Shown here in pieces: positions 28,155 through 38,131 of a DNA stretch of 64,000 bases; the first letter of the stretch is position 1; each line of letters starts with the position of its first letter. This stretch comes from Neorhizobium galegae (GTDB lineage Bacteria; Pseudomonadota; Alphaproteobacteria; Rhizobiales; Rhizobiaceae). A program made the translations under genes and the position numbers. A model generated the notes under the pieces. That model did no database searches. It was not told the origin of the DNA and saw nothing but the letters and a program-made list of their open reading frames with translations. The DNA is taken from NCBI RefSeq assembly GCF_021391675.1, contig NZ_CP090095.1, positions 253,501 to 317,500 on the forward strand, read 5' to 3'.

Positions 28155-29767
28155 TCCTGCTCAACGGCGTCCGCCTCCTCCGCTTCGGCTTCCGGCTCGG
28201 GGGCACCCTTTGCGAGGTCTTCTTCGGTGATCCAGCCTGCCGACAGGCGGGCCTGGACGATCATGTTCTCGGCTTCGACGCGGGAAATGTCGAACTTCGA
28301 GAACAGGCCCTCGAACTTCTTCGTCACGCCGTCCTTGCGTTCGCTCCAGCCGACGAGGTCGTCGGCGGCGCAGCCGGCAAAGTCTTCGATCGTCTTGATG
28401 CCGTCTTCGCCGAGCGCGACGAGCATCTGGCCGTTCAGACCGTTGATCTGGCGCAGTTCGTCCTCGACGCCGAGTTCCTTGCGCTTGGCGTCCATCTCGC
28501 CTTCGATCCGCTCCAGATATTCGCGGGCGCGGGTCTGGATTTCGGTCGCGGTGTCTTCGTCGAAACCGTCGATCGAGGAGATTTCGTCGAGATCGACGTA
28601 AGCCAGTTCCTCGACCTGGGCAAAACCTTCCGAAGCCAGCACCTGGCCGACCATTTCGTCGACGTCGAGGGCGTCCATGAAGAGGTTGGTGCGCTCGTTG
28701 AATTCCTTCTGGCGGCGCTCCGACTCTTCGGCTTCCGTCATGATGTCGATGTCCCAGCCGGTCAGCTGCGAGGCGAGGCGGACGTTCTGGCCGCGGCGGC
28801 CGATGGCAAGCGACAGCTGCTCGTCCGGAACCACGACTTCGATGCGCTCGGCATCCTCGTCGAGAACCACCTTGGCGACTTCGGCCGGCTGCAGCGCGTT
28901 GACGATGAACGACGCCGGATCTTGAGACCACGGAATGATGTCGATCTTCTCGCCCTGCAATTCGCCGACGACCGCCTGGACGCGCGAACCGCGCATACCG
29001 ACGCAGGCGCCGACCGGATCGATCGAGCTATCGTTCGAGATGACGGCGATCTTGGCGCGCGAACCCGGATCGCGGGCGACCGACTTGATCTGGATGATGC
29101 CGTCGTAGATTTCCGGCACTTCCATGGTGAACAGCTTCACCATGAACTGCGGATGGGTACGCGACAGGAAGATCTGCGGGCCGCGCTGTTCGCGACGGAC
29201 ATCGTAGACGTATGCGCGGACGCGATCGCCGTAGCGCATGTTCTCGCGCGGGATCATCTCGTCGCGGCGGATGATGCCTTCGCCGCGGCCGAGGTCGACG
29301 ATGACGTTGCCGTATTCGACGCGCTTGACGGTGCCGTTGATGATTTCGCCGACGCGGTCCTTGAACTCGTCGAACTGGCGATCACGCTCGGCTTCACGCA
29401 CCTTCTGGACGATGACCTGCTTGGCCGACTGGGCGGCGATGCGGCCGAAATCCATCGGCGGCAGCGGATCGGCGATGAAGTCGCCGATCTTGGCATCGAC
29501 GTTGCGGTCGAGCGCCAGTGCCAGCGGGATCTGCGTGCCGTAGTCCTCGGCGTGATCGACGACTTCCAGCAGGCGCTGGAGCCGGATTTCGCCGGTCTTG
29601 GAATTGATGTCGGCGCGGATATTGGTTTCCGAACCGTAGCGGGAGCGGGCGGCCTTCTGGATGGCGTCGGCCATCGCGGCCAGCACGATCTCGCGGTCGA
29701 TGACCTTTTCGCGCGCCACTGCATCCGCGATCTGCAGAAGTTCAAGCCGGTTCGCACTCACTGCCAT
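28151..29767 (-). CDS. nusA: Transcription termination/antitermination factor NusA
   Basis: Binds RNA polymerase and nascent RNA to control pausing, termination and antitermination. The 538-residue protein has an N-terminal polymerase-binding domain (about 1-130, starting [20 protein letters not shown]), an S1 domain (about 135-200, [22 protein letters not shown]), two KH domains (about 230-345, [14 protein letters not shown] and [15 protein letters not shown]) and C-terminal helix-hairpin-helix repeats (about 360-515), ending in an acidic tail. Start at ATG 29767, with GGAG 10 bases upstream; the in-frame extension to 29821 is unrelated to NusA. Overlaps ylxR by 4 bp. Confidence 0.98.
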   Translation of the reverse strand: MAVSANRLELLQIADAVAREKVIDREIVLAAMADAIQKAARSRYGSETNIRADINSKTGEIRLQRLLEVVDHAEDYGTQIPLALALDRNVDAKIGDFIADPLPPMDFGRIAAQSAKQVIVQKVREAERDRQFDEFKDRVGEIINGTVKRVEYGNVIVDLGRGEGIIRRDEMIPRENMRYGDRVRAYVYDVRREQRGPQIFLSRTHPQFMVKLFTMEVPEIYDGIIQIKSVARDPGSRAKIAVISNDSSIDPVGACVGMRGSRVQAVVGELQGEKIDIIPWSQDPASFIVNALQPAEVAKVVLDEDAERIEVVVPDEQLSLAIGRRGQNVRLASQLTGWDIDIMTEAEESERRQKEFNERTNLFMDALDVDEMVGQVLASEGFAQVEELAYVDLDEISSIDGFDEDTATEIQTRAREYLERIEGEMDAKRKELGVEDELRQINGLNGQMLVALGEDGIKTIEDFAGCAADDLVGWSERKDGVTKKFEGLFSKFDISRVEAENMIVQARLSAGWITEEDLAKGAPEPEAEAEEADAVEQE

Positions 29768-29834
29768 TGTCGTTGGTCTCCGTAGGTCAAACGATGAGGC
29801 CCTTCCTGGGGAAAGGCACAAGTCTCTGTTCGGT

Positions 29835-30425
29835 TTATTCGTCTTCTGCTTCTTCGTTCTGGTTCGCGGCCTGCGCCTTGGCGAGCTTGTCGGCCCGAAG
29901 CGCGTCGCGGATCAGATCGTCGGTCAGAATGAGCTTTGCCTCGGCCAGTGCCGAAAACGGGATCGTTACCCGTGGTTCCTCGCCATAGGCGACCTGATCC
30001 CGCTCGATCGTGAAACCGTCCGCATCGCTTTCGGTGATCCTGCCGCGGAACCGCTTGCGGTTGTCGATCATGATCGACGTTTCGCATTTGACCAGATGGT
30101 TCAGCCAGCGGGTAAAATCCGACTTGCGGACCATCGGGCGGTCGATGCCCGGCGAGGACACTTCCAGATGATACTCCCGATCGATCGGATCTTCTACATC
30201 CAGGACCGGCGAAATCGCCACGGATACGGCTTCGCAGCCCTCGACATCCATGGTGCCGTCGTTGCGCTCGGCCATGATCTGCAGCGTCGCGCCGTTCTGG
30301 TTCAGCATCCTCACACGCACCAGGCGATAGTCCATGGCGGTCAGGACGGGCTCGATGATTTCGGCGACCCTCAGGTCAAGCCCGGTCTCGATGATGAGCC
30401 GCGGCTCGTATTCGGTTTGCGGCAT
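29835..30425 (-). CDS. rimP: Ribosome maturation factor RimP
   Basis: Needed for 30S subunit maturation. Of 196 residues, the N-terminal domain begins [25 protein letters not shown] and contains [21 protein letters not shown] and the family motif [14 protein letters not shown]; the C-terminal domain is SH3-like ([17 protein letters not shown]). The C-terminal tail ([17 protein letters not shown]) is disordered. Start at ATG 30425 because GGAG is 5 bases upstream; M at 30443 is in frame but lacks a good site. First gene of the rimP-nusA-ylxR-infB operon; a predicted promoter and terminator lie in its leader. Confidence 0.95.
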   Translation of the reverse strand: MPQTEYEPRLIIETGLDLRVAEIIEPVLTAMDYRLVRVRMLNQNGATLQIMAERNDGTMDVEGCEAVSVAISPVLDVEDPIDREYHLEVSSPGIDRPMVRKSDFTRWLNHLVKCETSIMIDNRKRFRGRITESDADGFTIERDQVAYGEEPRVTIPFSALAEAKLILTDDLIRDALRADKLAKAQAANQNEEAEDE

Positions 30426-30489
30426 AAGCTCTCCGGCAATCATTGCCCCATAGCTGGGCCCAATGTCTGGGTTACAGTGATCGCCTAAC

Positions 30490-30521
30490 AAAAAAGAGCG
30501 GGTCCGGTGGGGCCCACTCTT
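30490..30521 (-). terminator. Intrinsic terminator in the rimP leader (possible attenuator)
   Basis: On the minus strand AAGAGTGGG pairs with CCCGCTCTT (one mismatch, extended by G-C/G-U pairs) and is followed by a run of six T's. It sits between the predicted promoter (30548-30576) and the rimP start at 30425, so it could attenuate the whole rimP-nusA-infB transcript. Confidence 0.7.
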
Positions 30522-30547
30522 CATCGGACGATCAAGAATATGGGGTG

Positions 30548-30576
30548 CATATACGCTTTCAGCCCCCCGAATGCAA
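30548..30576 (-). promoter_or_regulatory. Predicted sigma-70 promoter of the rimP-nusA-infB operon
   Basis: On the minus strand -35 TTGCAT (30576-30571), a 17-bp spacer and -10 TATATG (30553-30548) put transcription start near 30541, about 115 bp before rimP and about 20 bp before the leader terminator. Confidence 0.5.
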
Positions 30577-30666
30577 GAGTCGCATATTCTCGGGCTCCAG
30601 CGACTGGAATTTGCTTCTACCGGGTCTATAACCGTTTGGTACGACGCACGAAAGAACGAGGACAAA

Positions 30667-32298
30667 GTGCCCGATCGGATATCGACCCTGGCTCCCTTCA
30701 GGCACCCAACATTCAGAACCATCTGGATCGCCAGCCTCGCCTCCAATTTCGGCAGCCTCATCCAGGCCGTCGGCGCGGCGTGGATGATGACCTCGATCAC
30801 CGATTCCGAAGACATGGTCGCACTGGTCCAGGCCTCGACGGCGTTGCCGATCATGCTCTTTTCGCTGATCGCGGGCGCGCTGGCCGATAACGTCAACCGC
30901 CGCACCCTGATGCTGACGGCGCAATTCTTCATGCTCACCGTCTCGATCACCCTGACGCTCTTTGCCTATCTCGACCTCCTGACGCCCTGGCTGCTTTTGA
31001 CATTCACCTTTTTGCTCGGCTGCGGTGTTGCGCTCAACAACCCGGCCTGGCAGGCGTCCGTCGGCGACATGGTGCCCCGCGAGGTCCTGCCAGCTGCGGT
31101 GACGATCAACAGCGTCGGCTTCAACATCACCCGCAGCGTCGGTCCTGCGATCGGCGGAGCGATCGTTGCGGCCGCGGGCGCGGCGGCCGCGTTCGCTGCC
31201 AATTCGATGAGCTATTTCGCCCTGATCTATGCCTTGATCCGCTGGAAACCGGAAGGCCGCGACAATGCGCTGCCGCGCGAGACGCTTATGCGGGCGCTTT
31301 CGGCCGGTCTCGGCTATGTCCTCATGTCGCCGAACATTCTCAATGTGCTGTTCCGCGGCCTTGTCTTCGGTCTTTCGGCAAGTGCCGTCCTGGCGCTTCT
31401 GCCGATCGTCGCGCGCGATCTCGTTTCCGGCGGCCCGTTGACATACGGCATCATGCTCGGCGCTTTCGGGGTCGGCGCGATCGCCGGTGCCATGGGCAAT
31501 TCGCGACTGCGTGAAAAGCTATCGAGCGAATCGATCGTCCGCCTGTCCTTTCTGGGTTTTGCCGCGAGTGCCGCGATCATCGCCATGAGTTCAAGCACGC
31601 TGCTGACCGCGATCGTCCTCCTCGTGCCCGGCGCCTGCTGGGTGCTGGCTTTGTCGCTGTTCAATACGACGGTGCAGCTTTCGACGCCGCGATGGGTGGT
31701 CGCCCGCGCCCTTTCCTTCTATCAGACGGCGACGTTCGGGGGCATTGCCGGCGGCAGCTGGGTGTGGGGTATCCTGTCCGATACGTTCGGCGTCTCGATC
31801 GCGCTGACGCTGTCGAGCCTGGTCATGTTGCTTGGCGCTCTGGTCGGCATGCGCCTGCCGCTGCCGCAGTTCAGCGATGCCAATCTCGATCCGCTCAACC
31901 GCTTCAACGTGCCGATGCTGAGCCTCGACCTGCAGCCGCGCAGCGGACCGATCGTCTCCTTGGTGGACTATACCATCGCCGACGAGGACGTGCCGGAGTT
32001 CCTGGCGCTGATGTCGCAGCGACGCCGGATTCGCATCCGCGATGGCGCGCGGCAATGGGCGCTGATGCGCGATCTGGAACATCCGGAAATCTGGACGGAG
32101 ACCTATCACACCGCCACCTGGGCCGACTACGTGCGCCACAACCAGCGCCGCACCCAGGCGGATGCCGAGGTCTGGGACGCGATCCGCACTCTTCATCGCG
32201 GCGAAGAGGGCCCCCGCGTCCACCGGTTGATCGAGCGTCAGACGATCCCGCCGAGCGACGACATTTTCCACAAGTCGCCGCCCGACCTGCACCACTGA
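30667..32298 (+). CDS. MFS exporter (MFS_3/EntS-like) with C-terminal soluble domain
   Basis: Inner-membrane major facilitator with about 12 helices (residues ~20-415), similar to the MFS_3 (EntS/multidrug) group: [39 protein letters not shown] between helices 2 and 3, and [26 protein letters not shown]. The last ~120 residues form a soluble domain ([35 protein letters not shown] cut into alpha/beta elements) also seen in related rhizobial exporters. Start at GTG 30667, preceded by GAGGA 5 bases upstream; the frame is open upstream but crosses the divergent rimP promoter. It ends exactly where the convergent transglycosylase gene ends (32298/32299). Substrate unknown. Confidence 0.85.
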   Translation: MPDRISTLAPFRHPTFRTIWIASLASNFGSLIQAVGAAWMMTSITDSEDMVALVQASTALPIMLFSLIAGALADNVNRRTLMLTAQFFMLTVSITLTLFAYLDLLTPWLLLTFTFLLGCGVALNNPAWQASVGDMVPREVLPAAVTINSVGFNITRSVGPAIGGAIVAAAGAAAAFAANSMSYFALIYALIRWKPEGRDNALPRETLMRALSAGLGYVLMSPNILNVLFRGLVFGLSASAVLALLPIVARDLVSGGPLTYGIMLGAFGVGAIAGAMGNSRLREKLSSESIVRLSFLGFAASAAIIAMSSSTLLTAIVLLVPGACWVLALSLFNTTVQLSTPRWVVARALSFYQTATFGGIAGGSWVWGILSDTFGVSIALTLSSLVMLLGALVGMRLPLPQFSDANLDPLNRFNVPMLSLDLQPRSGPIVSLVDYTIADEDVPEFLALMSQRRRIRIRDGARQWALMRDLEHPEIWTETYHTATWADYVRHNQRRTQADAEVWDAIRTLHRGEEGPRVHRLIERQTIPPSDDIFHKSPPDLHH

Positions 32299-33663
32299 CT
32301 ACCTGATTTTTCCCTTGAGCGACGGATCGGGAAAACACGTTGGAGCAAGGCCGTTCTTTGCCTGCCAGTCGCCGAGCGCACGGCGGGTCTTGTAACCCGG
32401 CAGGCCATCGACATTGCCCACGTCATAACCCTTGGCGACCAGCGCCTTCTGCATCGCGAGCACGTCGGAGCGCAGCATCTTGCCGACATCGCCCCAGGGC
32501 GCCTGGAAAGGTCCTGCGCCCGACGCGATGCGATCGGCCAGATTGCCGATGAACAGCGCGTAGAGATCCGAGTTGTTGTATTCCTTGATCACATAGAAAT
32601 TCGGAGTGACGACGAATTCCGGCCCGTTGCGCCCCGCCGGGACCAGCATCATGCCATCAGCCTTGAGGTCGGCCGCGGGAAACGCCTTTCCGGAAATGCG
32701 GGTGATGCCCGTCGCAGCCCAGGCCGAGACGGGCTTGGCGAGATCCGGCCCTTCCTGCGCGCAGGAAACTTTTGCGGGGATCGTCACTTCGAACCCCCAG
32801 TCGCGGCCGCGTTGCCAGCCTTCCTTCTGCAGGTAGTGGGCGATCGAGGCAAGCGCATCCGGCACCGAGTTCCAGATGTCGGGACGACCGTCACCGTCGA
32901 AATCGACGGCATATTTCAGGTAGCTCGACGGCATGAACTGCGGCTGGCCGAGTGCCCCAGCCCAGGAGCCCTTCATTGTCGCCGCATCGACATCACCCCG
33001 CTCGATCATCTTCAGCGCTGCGATCAGCTCTTCACGGAACATGTCCTTGCGGGTCGACATGAAGGCCTTGGTCGCCAGCACCTGCACGGCCGAATAGGGC
33101 ATCCGCGCCTTGCCGAACCCGGATTCACGGCCCCAGATGGCGACGACGATCTCGCCCGGCACGCCATAGGCCGCCTCTATCTTCTTCAGCGTCGCCGAAT
33201 AGGTGGAGGCAAGCCCGCGGCCGGTGGCGGCAAGCCCTTGCAGGCGCTTTTCGGAAAAATAGGCCCCCGGCGAGGAAAACTCCGCCTGGCTCTGGTCCTG
33301 CTGTTTCGGCGGCTCCGAACCCGGCGGCACCAGGTCCGGCAGGTCCCAGTTCAGCGCCACGCCCTGAAAGGCGGTCTTCAGCGTCTTCTCGGAAATCCCC
33401 GCTTTCCTCGCCACCGGACCCAGATCGCCGGCAATCCATCGCTGGAACTGCTTTTCGACATCGGGACGGCTCTGGGCGAGAGCGGGGAGGGGGAGGAGGG
33501 TTGTCGCTATGAGGAAAAGAAAGGCTGCGATGTGCCGGAAGGCACCCCCTCTGCCCTGCCGGGCATCTCCCCCACAGGTGGGGAGATCGACGTGTTGCGA
33601 CGCCTCGACCACCTTGAACGCTGCGATCGGACCGATGCCGGCGCGTCTTGCCGATCTCCCCAC
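32299..33663 (-). CDS. MltB-type lytic murein transglycosylase; 5' end disturbed by RIME repeat
   Basis: Cleaves peptidoglycan glycan strands. The body is intact: a hydrophobic signal (AAFLFLIATTLLPLPALAQ), an SLT_2 catalytic domain with the Glu in IWGRESGFG and downstream GSWAGALGQPQFMPSSYLKYAVD, and a C-terminal peptidoglycan-binding domain (MQKALVAKGYDVGNVDGLPG). Upstream of the signal peptide the frame runs into a RIME-type repeat; the only in-frame start codons are GTG 33663 and GTG 33612, both inside the repeat and without a ribosome-binding site. An ATG at 33710 with GAGG 6 bases upstream, 18 bp after recR, is in another frame and was probably the original start. So the annotated start is uncertain and expression may be impaired. 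Confidence 0.8.
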   Translation of the reverse strand: MGRSARRAGIGPIAAFKVVEASQHVDLPTCGGDARQGRGGAFRHIAAFLFLIATTLLPLPALAQSRPDVEKQFQRWIAGDLGPVARKAGISEKTLKTAFQGVALNWDLPDLVPPGSEPPKQQDQSQAEFSSPGAYFSEKRLQGLAATGRGLASTYSATLKKIEAAYGVPGEIVVAIWGRESGFGKARMPYSAVQVLATKAFMSTRKDMFREELIAALKMIERGDVDAATMKGSWAGALGQPQFMPSSYLKYAVDFDGDGRPDIWNSVPDALASIAHYLQKEGWQRGRDWGFEVTIPAKVSCAQEGPDLAKPVSAWAATGITRISGKAFPAADLKADGMMLVPAGRNGPEFVVTPNFYVIKEYNNSDLYALFIGNLADRIASGAGPFQAPWGDVGKMLRSDVLAMQKALVAKGYDVGNVDGLPGYKTRRALGDWQAKNGLAPTCFPDPSLKGKIR

Positions 33664-33697
33664 CTGTGGGGGAGATGCCCGGCAGGCCAGAGGGGGG
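33545..33697. repeat. RIME-type palindromic repeat inserted at the mltB 5' end
   Basis: Two 45-bp arms (33545-33589 and 33652-33696) are inverted copies with a single mismatch (C/G near 33554), around a 62-bp centre. Each arm contains GCCGGGCATCTCCCCCACAG and an internal smaller palindrome (CTCCCC...GGGGAG). This matches the Rhizobium-specific intergenic mosaic elements (RIME) known from rhizobia. It starts only a few codons after the probable original mltB ATG at 33710. Confidence 0.9.
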
Positions 33698-33727
33698 CGA
33701 GCTTGCTCATCGTGATCCTCTTAAACG

Positions 33728-34333
33728 CTAAATCACCGTCCGCGCCCGAAGCGCCGCCGTCAGTGTGCCCTCGTCCAGATAATCGAGCTCCCCGCCGACC
33801 GGCACGCCATGCGCCAGCCTGGTGATCTTCACGTCGATGCCCGAAAGCTGGTCGGTAATATAGTGGGCCGTGGTCTGCCCCTCGACGGTCGCGTTGACCG
33901 CGATGATGATCTCGCGGATGACGCCCTCGTTCACCCGGTCGATCAGCCCGCGGATATTGAGGTCGTCGGGGCCGATGCCGTCGAGCGGCGAGAGCGTGCC
34001 GCCGAGCACGTGATAGGCGGTGTTCATCGCGCCCGTCCGCTCCAGCGCCCAGAGGTCGGAGACGTCTTCGACGACGATCAGCATCGTCTGGTCGCGGCGG
34101 ATATCGGTACAGACTGTGCAGGGATCGACGGTATCGACATTGCCGCAGCGCGAGCAGATCTTCACCTTGTCATAGGCTTCGCCCATCGCGCCCGAAAGCG
34201 GCCCGAGCAGCTGTTCCTTCTTCTTGATCAGATGCAGCGCGGCCCGGCGCGCCGAGCGCGGCCCAAGGCCCGGGACCTTTGCCAGAAGCTGGATGAGTTT
34301 TTCGATTTCGGGGCCGGTGACTCGCTTTGCCAT
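33728..34333 (-). CDS. recR: Recombination protein RecR
   Basis: Acts with RecO and RecF in loading RecA at gaps. The 201-residue protein has an N-terminal helix-hairpin-helix ([20 protein letters not shown]), a C4 zinc finger ([16 protein letters not shown], residues 61-76) and a Toprim domain ([15 protein letters not shown] ... GIGPDDLNI), ending in the conserved ARTVI-like tail. GGGAGAAC precedes ATG 34333. It lies in the conserved dnaX-ybaB-recR neighbourhood, here split by the MOSC and LysE genes. recF is at 49 kb in the same window. Confidence 0.97.
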   Translation of the reverse strand: MAKRVTGPEIEKLIQLLAKVPGLGPRSARRAALHLIKKKEQLLGPLSGAMGEAYDKVKICSRCGNVDTVDPCTVCTDIRRDQTMLIVVEDVSDLWALERTGAMNTAYHVLGGTLSPLDGIGPDDLNIRGLIDRVNEGVIREIIIAVNATVEGQTTAHYITDQLSGIDVKITRLAHGVPVGGELDYLDEGTLTAALRARTVI

Positions 34334-34385
34334 GTTCTCCCTTTAGCCCATATGCTTGAAAAACGGAATCGCGGAAGGACCGCTC

Positions 34386-34997
34386 ATGAAACTTCTCGCC
34401 ATCTGCCTCGGTCGCCCGGAAAGGCTCCCGGGCAAGAGCTTCAAGACCGGCATCTACAAGTCGGCCGTCAATGCCGCCGTCATGATCGACGGCCTCGGTC
34501 TCGTCGGCGATGCGGTCCGCAACACGAAACACCACGGCGGCGAGGATCAGGCGATCCTGCTTGAGGGCTCGCTGACGCTGGACTGGTGGGCGGACGCGCT
34601 CGGCCGCGATTTCCCGCCGGGCACATTCGGCGAGAACCTGATCGTCGAGGGTCTCGACAACCGCGATGTCGCCGTCGGCGACCGTTTTCATATAGGCGAA
34701 GTCGTGCTTGAGGCGACTTGCGCCCGCTCTCCCTGCAACACGCTTGCAGTGAAGATGGGCGATCCGAAATTCCTGAAGACCTATGTGAGGGCCGCCCGCC
34801 CGGGCATCTATTGCCGCGTCGTCAAGTCTGGGATGGTCTCGCCTGGCGATCCCGCCCGCCACCAACTTTATGCCGGCGAGCGCGTCATGATCGCGGAAAT
34901 GCTGGCGGCCGTCGGCAGGAACCTGTCGGAAACCCAGCGAGCCCGCTTCCTGGCCGCCCCAATAGGCCACCGCTGGAGGCCTACTTTCGAGACCTAG
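34386..34997 (+). CDS. MOSC domain-containing protein (YiiM-like)
   Basis: A 203-residue MOSC-domain protein, the beta-barrel domain of molybdenum cofactor sulfurase C-termini and of YiiM-type proteins that handle sulfur or detoxify N-hydroxylated compounds with Moco. Visible motifs: GLVGDAVRNTKHHGGEDQAILL (HGG), PGTFGENLIVEGL, and the conserved Cys in ATCARSPCNTL. Start at ATG 34386 with GGAAGGA 7-10 bases upstream, rather than the in-frame ATG at 34356. It is divergent from recR and convergent with the LysE gene, sharing stop bases (CTAG, 34994-34997). moeB is at 48 kb but not linked. Confidence 0.93.
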   Translation: MKLLAICLGRPERLPGKSFKTGIYKSAVNAAVMIDGLGLVGDAVRNTKHHGGEDQAILLEGSLTLDWWADALGRDFPPGTFGENLIVEGLDNRDVAVGDRFHIGEVVLEATCARSPCNTLAVKMGDPKFLKTYVRAARPGIYCRVVKSGMVSPGDPARHQLYAGERVMIAEMLAAVGRNLSETQRARFLAAPIGHRWRPTFET

Positions 34998-35605
34998 CGG
35001 GTCGCGATCGCCGCTGCCGCACTCGCCATGGCGCCGGCCGAAATCCGGTTGGCGATCCTCACGGCCCGGGGGCTCTTCAGGAACTGGCGGGCCTTGGCGG
35101 CAAGCAGCACCCAGGCAAGATCGACGACCACGAGCACCACGAACATCGCGGCGACCAGTTCCAGCCAGCCGGTCAGCGTCACGCCGCCGAGATCGATGAT
35201 CGAAGGCAGCAGCGCCACATAGAACATCATGATCTTCGGGTTGCCGAGCGTCACGGTGAGGCCGGCGAAAAACATCTTCAACACCGAGCGATTTTCCGGA
35301 AGGTCTTCGCCGGAGCTGGCAGGTTCGGTGAACCACATCTTCCAAGCGAGATAGAGGAGGTAGGCGACGCCGATCCACTTGATGGCCACGAAGACGGCAT
35401 GGAAGCTTTCGGCGATGGCGGCAAGGCCTGCGACCGCAAACGAAAGCCATATGGCCTCGCCGACCCACATCGCCGCGAGAAACGGCAATACGTCGCGATA
35501 ACCCTTGGACAGAACGCGCGCCACGAGCGCGGCTATGCTGGGACCAGGCGAACCTGCGGCGACGAAAAGTGCCGCTGCGAAAACCAGAAGTGACGTCAAC
35601 GTCAT
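34994..35605 (-). CDS. LysE family amino-acid exporter
   Basis: A 203-residue RhtB/LysE exporter with about six helices, starting MTLTSLLVFAAALFVAAGSPGPSI (the SPGPS motif is characteristic) and containing LLYLAWKMWF and GLTVTLGNPKIMMFYVALLP, the second family signature. GGGGAG lies 5 bases before ATG 35605. It shares stop bases with the convergent MOSC gene and lies 29 bp downstream of ybaB on the same strand. It is probably an exporter of an amino acid or homoserine-like compound; substrate unknown. Confidence 0.92.
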   Translation of the reverse strand: MTLTSLLVFAAALFVAAGSPGPSIAALVARVLSKGYRDVLPFLAAMWVGEAIWLSFAVAGLAAIAESFHAVFVAIKWIGVAYLLYLAWKMWFTEPASSGEDLPENRSVLKMFFAGLTVTLGNPKIMMFYVALLPSIIDLGGVTLTGWLELVAAMFVVLVVVDLAWVLLAAKARQFLKSPRAVRIANRISAGAMASAAAAIATR

Positions 35606-35634
35606 CGGAGCTCCCCTATTCCCTCGGACCAGGA

Positions 35635-35958
35635 TCAGAACGGCATCTTGAAGCCGGGCGGGATCGGCAGGCCGGCGGTCAGTTCCTTGGTCTTTTCGGC
35701 GGCGATCACCTCGGCGCGCTCCTTGGCGGCCTTGTGGGCGGCGACGATCAGGTCTTCGAGGATCTCGACATCGTCTTCCTTGAACAGGGACGGATCGATC
35801 TTGAGGCCGAGCATGTCGCCCTTGCCGTTGAGCCGCACGGTCACCAGCCCGCCGCCGGATGTGCCTTCGACGTCGAGAGCGGCGATTTCCGCCTGCATCT
35901 GCTCCATCTTGGCCTGCATTTCCTTGACCTTGCCCATCATGCCCATGATGTCGCGCAT
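35635..35958 (-). CDS. YbaB/EbfC nucleoid-associated protein
   Basis: Small DNA-binding protein conserved next to dnaX and recR. Of 107 residues, the N-terminal helix ([20 protein letters not shown]) and the central [22 protein letters not shown] strand region with the C-terminal helix ([18 protein letters not shown]) are typical of YbaB. It lies 17 bp after dnaX. Confidence 0.96.
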   Translation of the reverse strand: MRDIMGMMGKVKEMQAKMEQMQAEIAALDVEGTSGGGLVTVRLNGKGDMLGLKIDPSLFKEDDVEILEDLIVAAHKAAKERAEVIAAEKTKELTAGLPIPPGFKMPF

Positions 35959-35975
35959 CTGTCTGTCCTCTTCTC

Positions 35976-37862
35976 TTATAGTTCGATGTCGTCGCCGGGC
36001 AGGATGTCGCCCTCTTCGGATTCCGCGGTCGCCGGTGCCGGCAGGTCCTCGGTCTCGCTTTCATCCTCTTCGCTGGCGCGAATGCGCACGTCGGTGATCC
36101 TGGCGCCGGGGAACTGGGCAAGGATCGCCGCCACGTCCGGATCGGCGCGGGCGTCGGTGAACTGCGCTTCCCGCACGCTCTTTTCGGATTCGACCAGCGT
36201 CGGCTCGCCGGCCTCGTTGCTGAGCGTCACCCACCACGTGATCCCGGTCCATTCCTCCAGCCGCGCCTTGAGGTCGCCGGCAATGGTCTTCGGCGCTTCG
36301 CCGGAAAGATTGATCTCCAGCCGGCCCGGCTCGATCTTCACCAGCCGCACGAAATTGCGCAGCAGCGCCTTCAGCCGCGGATCGCGGTTCTTGGAGCAGA
36401 GATCGGCGATATCCTGGATCGAATTGACGGGTACCTTGGGAACTGGTTTTTCGGCTGGCTGTTCTTCCGCGCGGCCGACGGGCATTTCGCGCGGCGTCGT
36501 ATTCGGCACGGCCTGCAGCATCGCGGTCGGACCGCCGGAAGGAACGCGCGGGCTCGCCATTTCCGTGCCGCGCGCATTCACTGGCGATTGCGGCGGAGAA
36601 ACCGGCCGCCCACCGCCACTGCCATTCGGAACCGGTGCCCGCTGGCCGTCGCCGTTGCTGAAATCGGCAAGCCTTCGGGCAGCATCTTCCGGCGAGGGAA
36701 GATGGGCCGCGTGCGTCAGCCGGATCAGCACCATTTCGGCCGCACCCGCCGGGCGCGAGGAATTTTCGACTTCCGGAATGCCCTTCAGGAGCATCTGCCA
36801 GATGCGCGACAGCGTACTCACCGCGACGCCTTCGGCAAATTCGCGGCCGCGCACGCGCTCCACTTCGCTGATCGAAGGATCGCTGGCGGCGTCAGGGATA
36901 TATTTGAAACGGGTGGTCAGATGGGTGAAATCGGCAAGGTCGGTCAAAACCACGACCGGATTGGCGCCGGCCTCGTATTGCGCCGTGAATTCCGAAAGGG
37001 CAGCCGTCACGTCGCCGCGCACGATATGCTCGAAAAGGTCGACGATGCGGGCGCGGTCGGCAAGCCCCAGCATGCCGCGCACGGTCTCCGCGATCACTTG
37101 GCCGCCGCCATGCGCAATTGCCTGGTCGAGCAGCGACAGCCCATCGCGCGCCGAGCCTTCCGCCGCACGTGCGACCATGGCGAGCGCTTCCGGTTCGGCC
37201 GGAATGCCTTCCTTTTCCAGGATGGTCGTGAACAGGCCGACCAGATCGGCGGCGCTGATTCGGCGCAGGTCGAACCGCTGGCAGCGCGACAGCACGGTGA
37301 TCGGAACCTTGCGGATTTCGGTCGTCGCGAAGATGAACTTCACATGTTCCGGCGGCTCTTCGAGCGTCTTCAACAGGCCGTTGAAGGCCTGAGTCGAGAG
37401 CATGTGCACTTCGTCGATGATGTAGACTTTGTAGCGCGCCGAGACCGGGCGGTAGCGCACCTGCTCGATGATCTCGCGGATATCGTCGATACCGGTATGC
37501 GAGGCGGCGTCCATCTCGATCACGTCGACATGCCGGCCTTCCATGATCGCCTGGCAATGTTCGCCGGGGATGCGCAGGTCGATGGTCGGCTTGTCGATGT
37601 CTGGCGTCTTGTAGTTCAGCGCGCGGGCGAGGATGCGGGCGGTCGTCGTTTTGCCGACCCCGCGAACGCCGGTCAGCATATAGGCCTGGGCGATGCGTCC
37701 GGTCTCGAACGCGTTGGTCAGCGTCCGGACCATCGGCTCCTGGCCGACCATCAGGTCCGAAAAATCCTTGGGACGGTATTTGCGGGCGAGCACCCGGTAT
37801 CCGCTGCCTGCGGCGGGGTTGGCTGCGGGAGTGCTTGGAGATGTGGGCCCGGTATCGCTCAT
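35976..37862 (-). CDS. dnaX: DNA polymerase III subunits gamma/tau
   Basis: Clamp-loader ATPase. The 628-residue protein has the AAA+ domain with P-loop [13 protein letters not shown], Walker B DEVHML, sensor 1 [12 protein letters not shown] and the SRC box in VLSRCQRFD. After about residue 390 come Pro-rich linkers and a tau-type C-terminal domain ([18 protein letters not shown]). The zinc-binding module of E. coli DnaX is degenerate: only GEHC remains where a C-x8-C-x2-C-x2-C set is usual. No slippery frameshift site like the E. coli A AAA AAG was seen, so a single tau product is likely. The SRP RNA gene is 84 bp upstream on the same strand. Confidence 0.97.
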   Translation of the reverse strand: MSDTGPTSPSTPAANPAAGSGYRVLARKYRPKDFSDLMVGQEPMVRTLTNAFETGRIAQAYMLTGVRGVGKTTTARILARALNYKTPDIDKPTIDLRIPGEHCQAIMEGRHVDVIEMDAASHTGIDDIREIIEQVRYRPVSARYKVYIIDEVHMLSTQAFNGLLKTLEEPPEHVKFIFATTEIRKVPITVLSRCQRFDLRRISAADLVGLFTTILEKEGIPAEPEALAMVARAAEGSARDGLSLLDQAIAHGGGQVIAETVRGMLGLADRARIVDLFEHIVRGDVTAALSEFTAQYEAGANPVVVLTDLADFTHLTTRFKYIPDAASDPSISEVERVRGREFAEGVAVSTLSRIWQMLLKGIPEVENSSRPAGAAEMVLIRLTHAAHLPSPEDAARRLADFSNGDGQRAPVPNGSGGGRPVSPPQSPVNARGTEMASPRVPSGGPTAMLQAVPNTTPREMPVGRAEEQPAEKPVPKVPVNSIQDIADLCSKNRDPRLKALLRNFVRLVKIEPGRLEINLSGEAPKTIAGDLKARLEEWTGITWWVTLSNEAGEPTLVESEKSVREAQFTDARADPDVAAILAQFPGARITDVRIRASEEDESETEDLPAPATAESEEGDILPGDDIEL

Positions 37863-37946
37863 TCAGTCCTGCCAGCCTGCGCGGGCCAATCCTGAGCACG
37901 GTCTTGACCGGGCCGGAAGCTGACCAAGATGGTAGTACAAGTAAAA

Positions 37947-38049
37947 GGGTGGGAGGCTGGCACGGCGACCCGTGCCTGGCTCGTTAGGGCTGCTTCCTTC
38001 CGGACCTGACCCGGTTGGCGAGTGGCTCGTCCACCACCAACCTCCCAAC
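37947..38049 (-). ncRNA. ffs: Small (4.5S-type) signal recognition particle RNA
   Basis: On the minus strand the universally conserved core GGTCAGGTCCGGAAGGAAGC is present (around 37990-38010) with the GGAA tetraloop. The outer helix GTTGGGAGG (38049-38041) pairs with CCTCCCAC near 37950-37957. A run of T's (37946-37943) ends the transcript. Total about 103 nt, the size of bacterial small SRP RNA. Position next to dnaX is conserved in rhizobia. Confidence 0.96.
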
Positions 38050-38131
38050 GTCCATATCGTCAATAACGCTTCCAAATGCAAGCCAACCCTGTAAAAAACT
38101 GCTATCGAACAGAAAAACAAGGGAGGAAAGT

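Noticed and set aside
35976..37862. Programmed frameshift in dnaX giving gamma
   Set aside because: No A-rich slippery heptamer was seen at the equivalent position.
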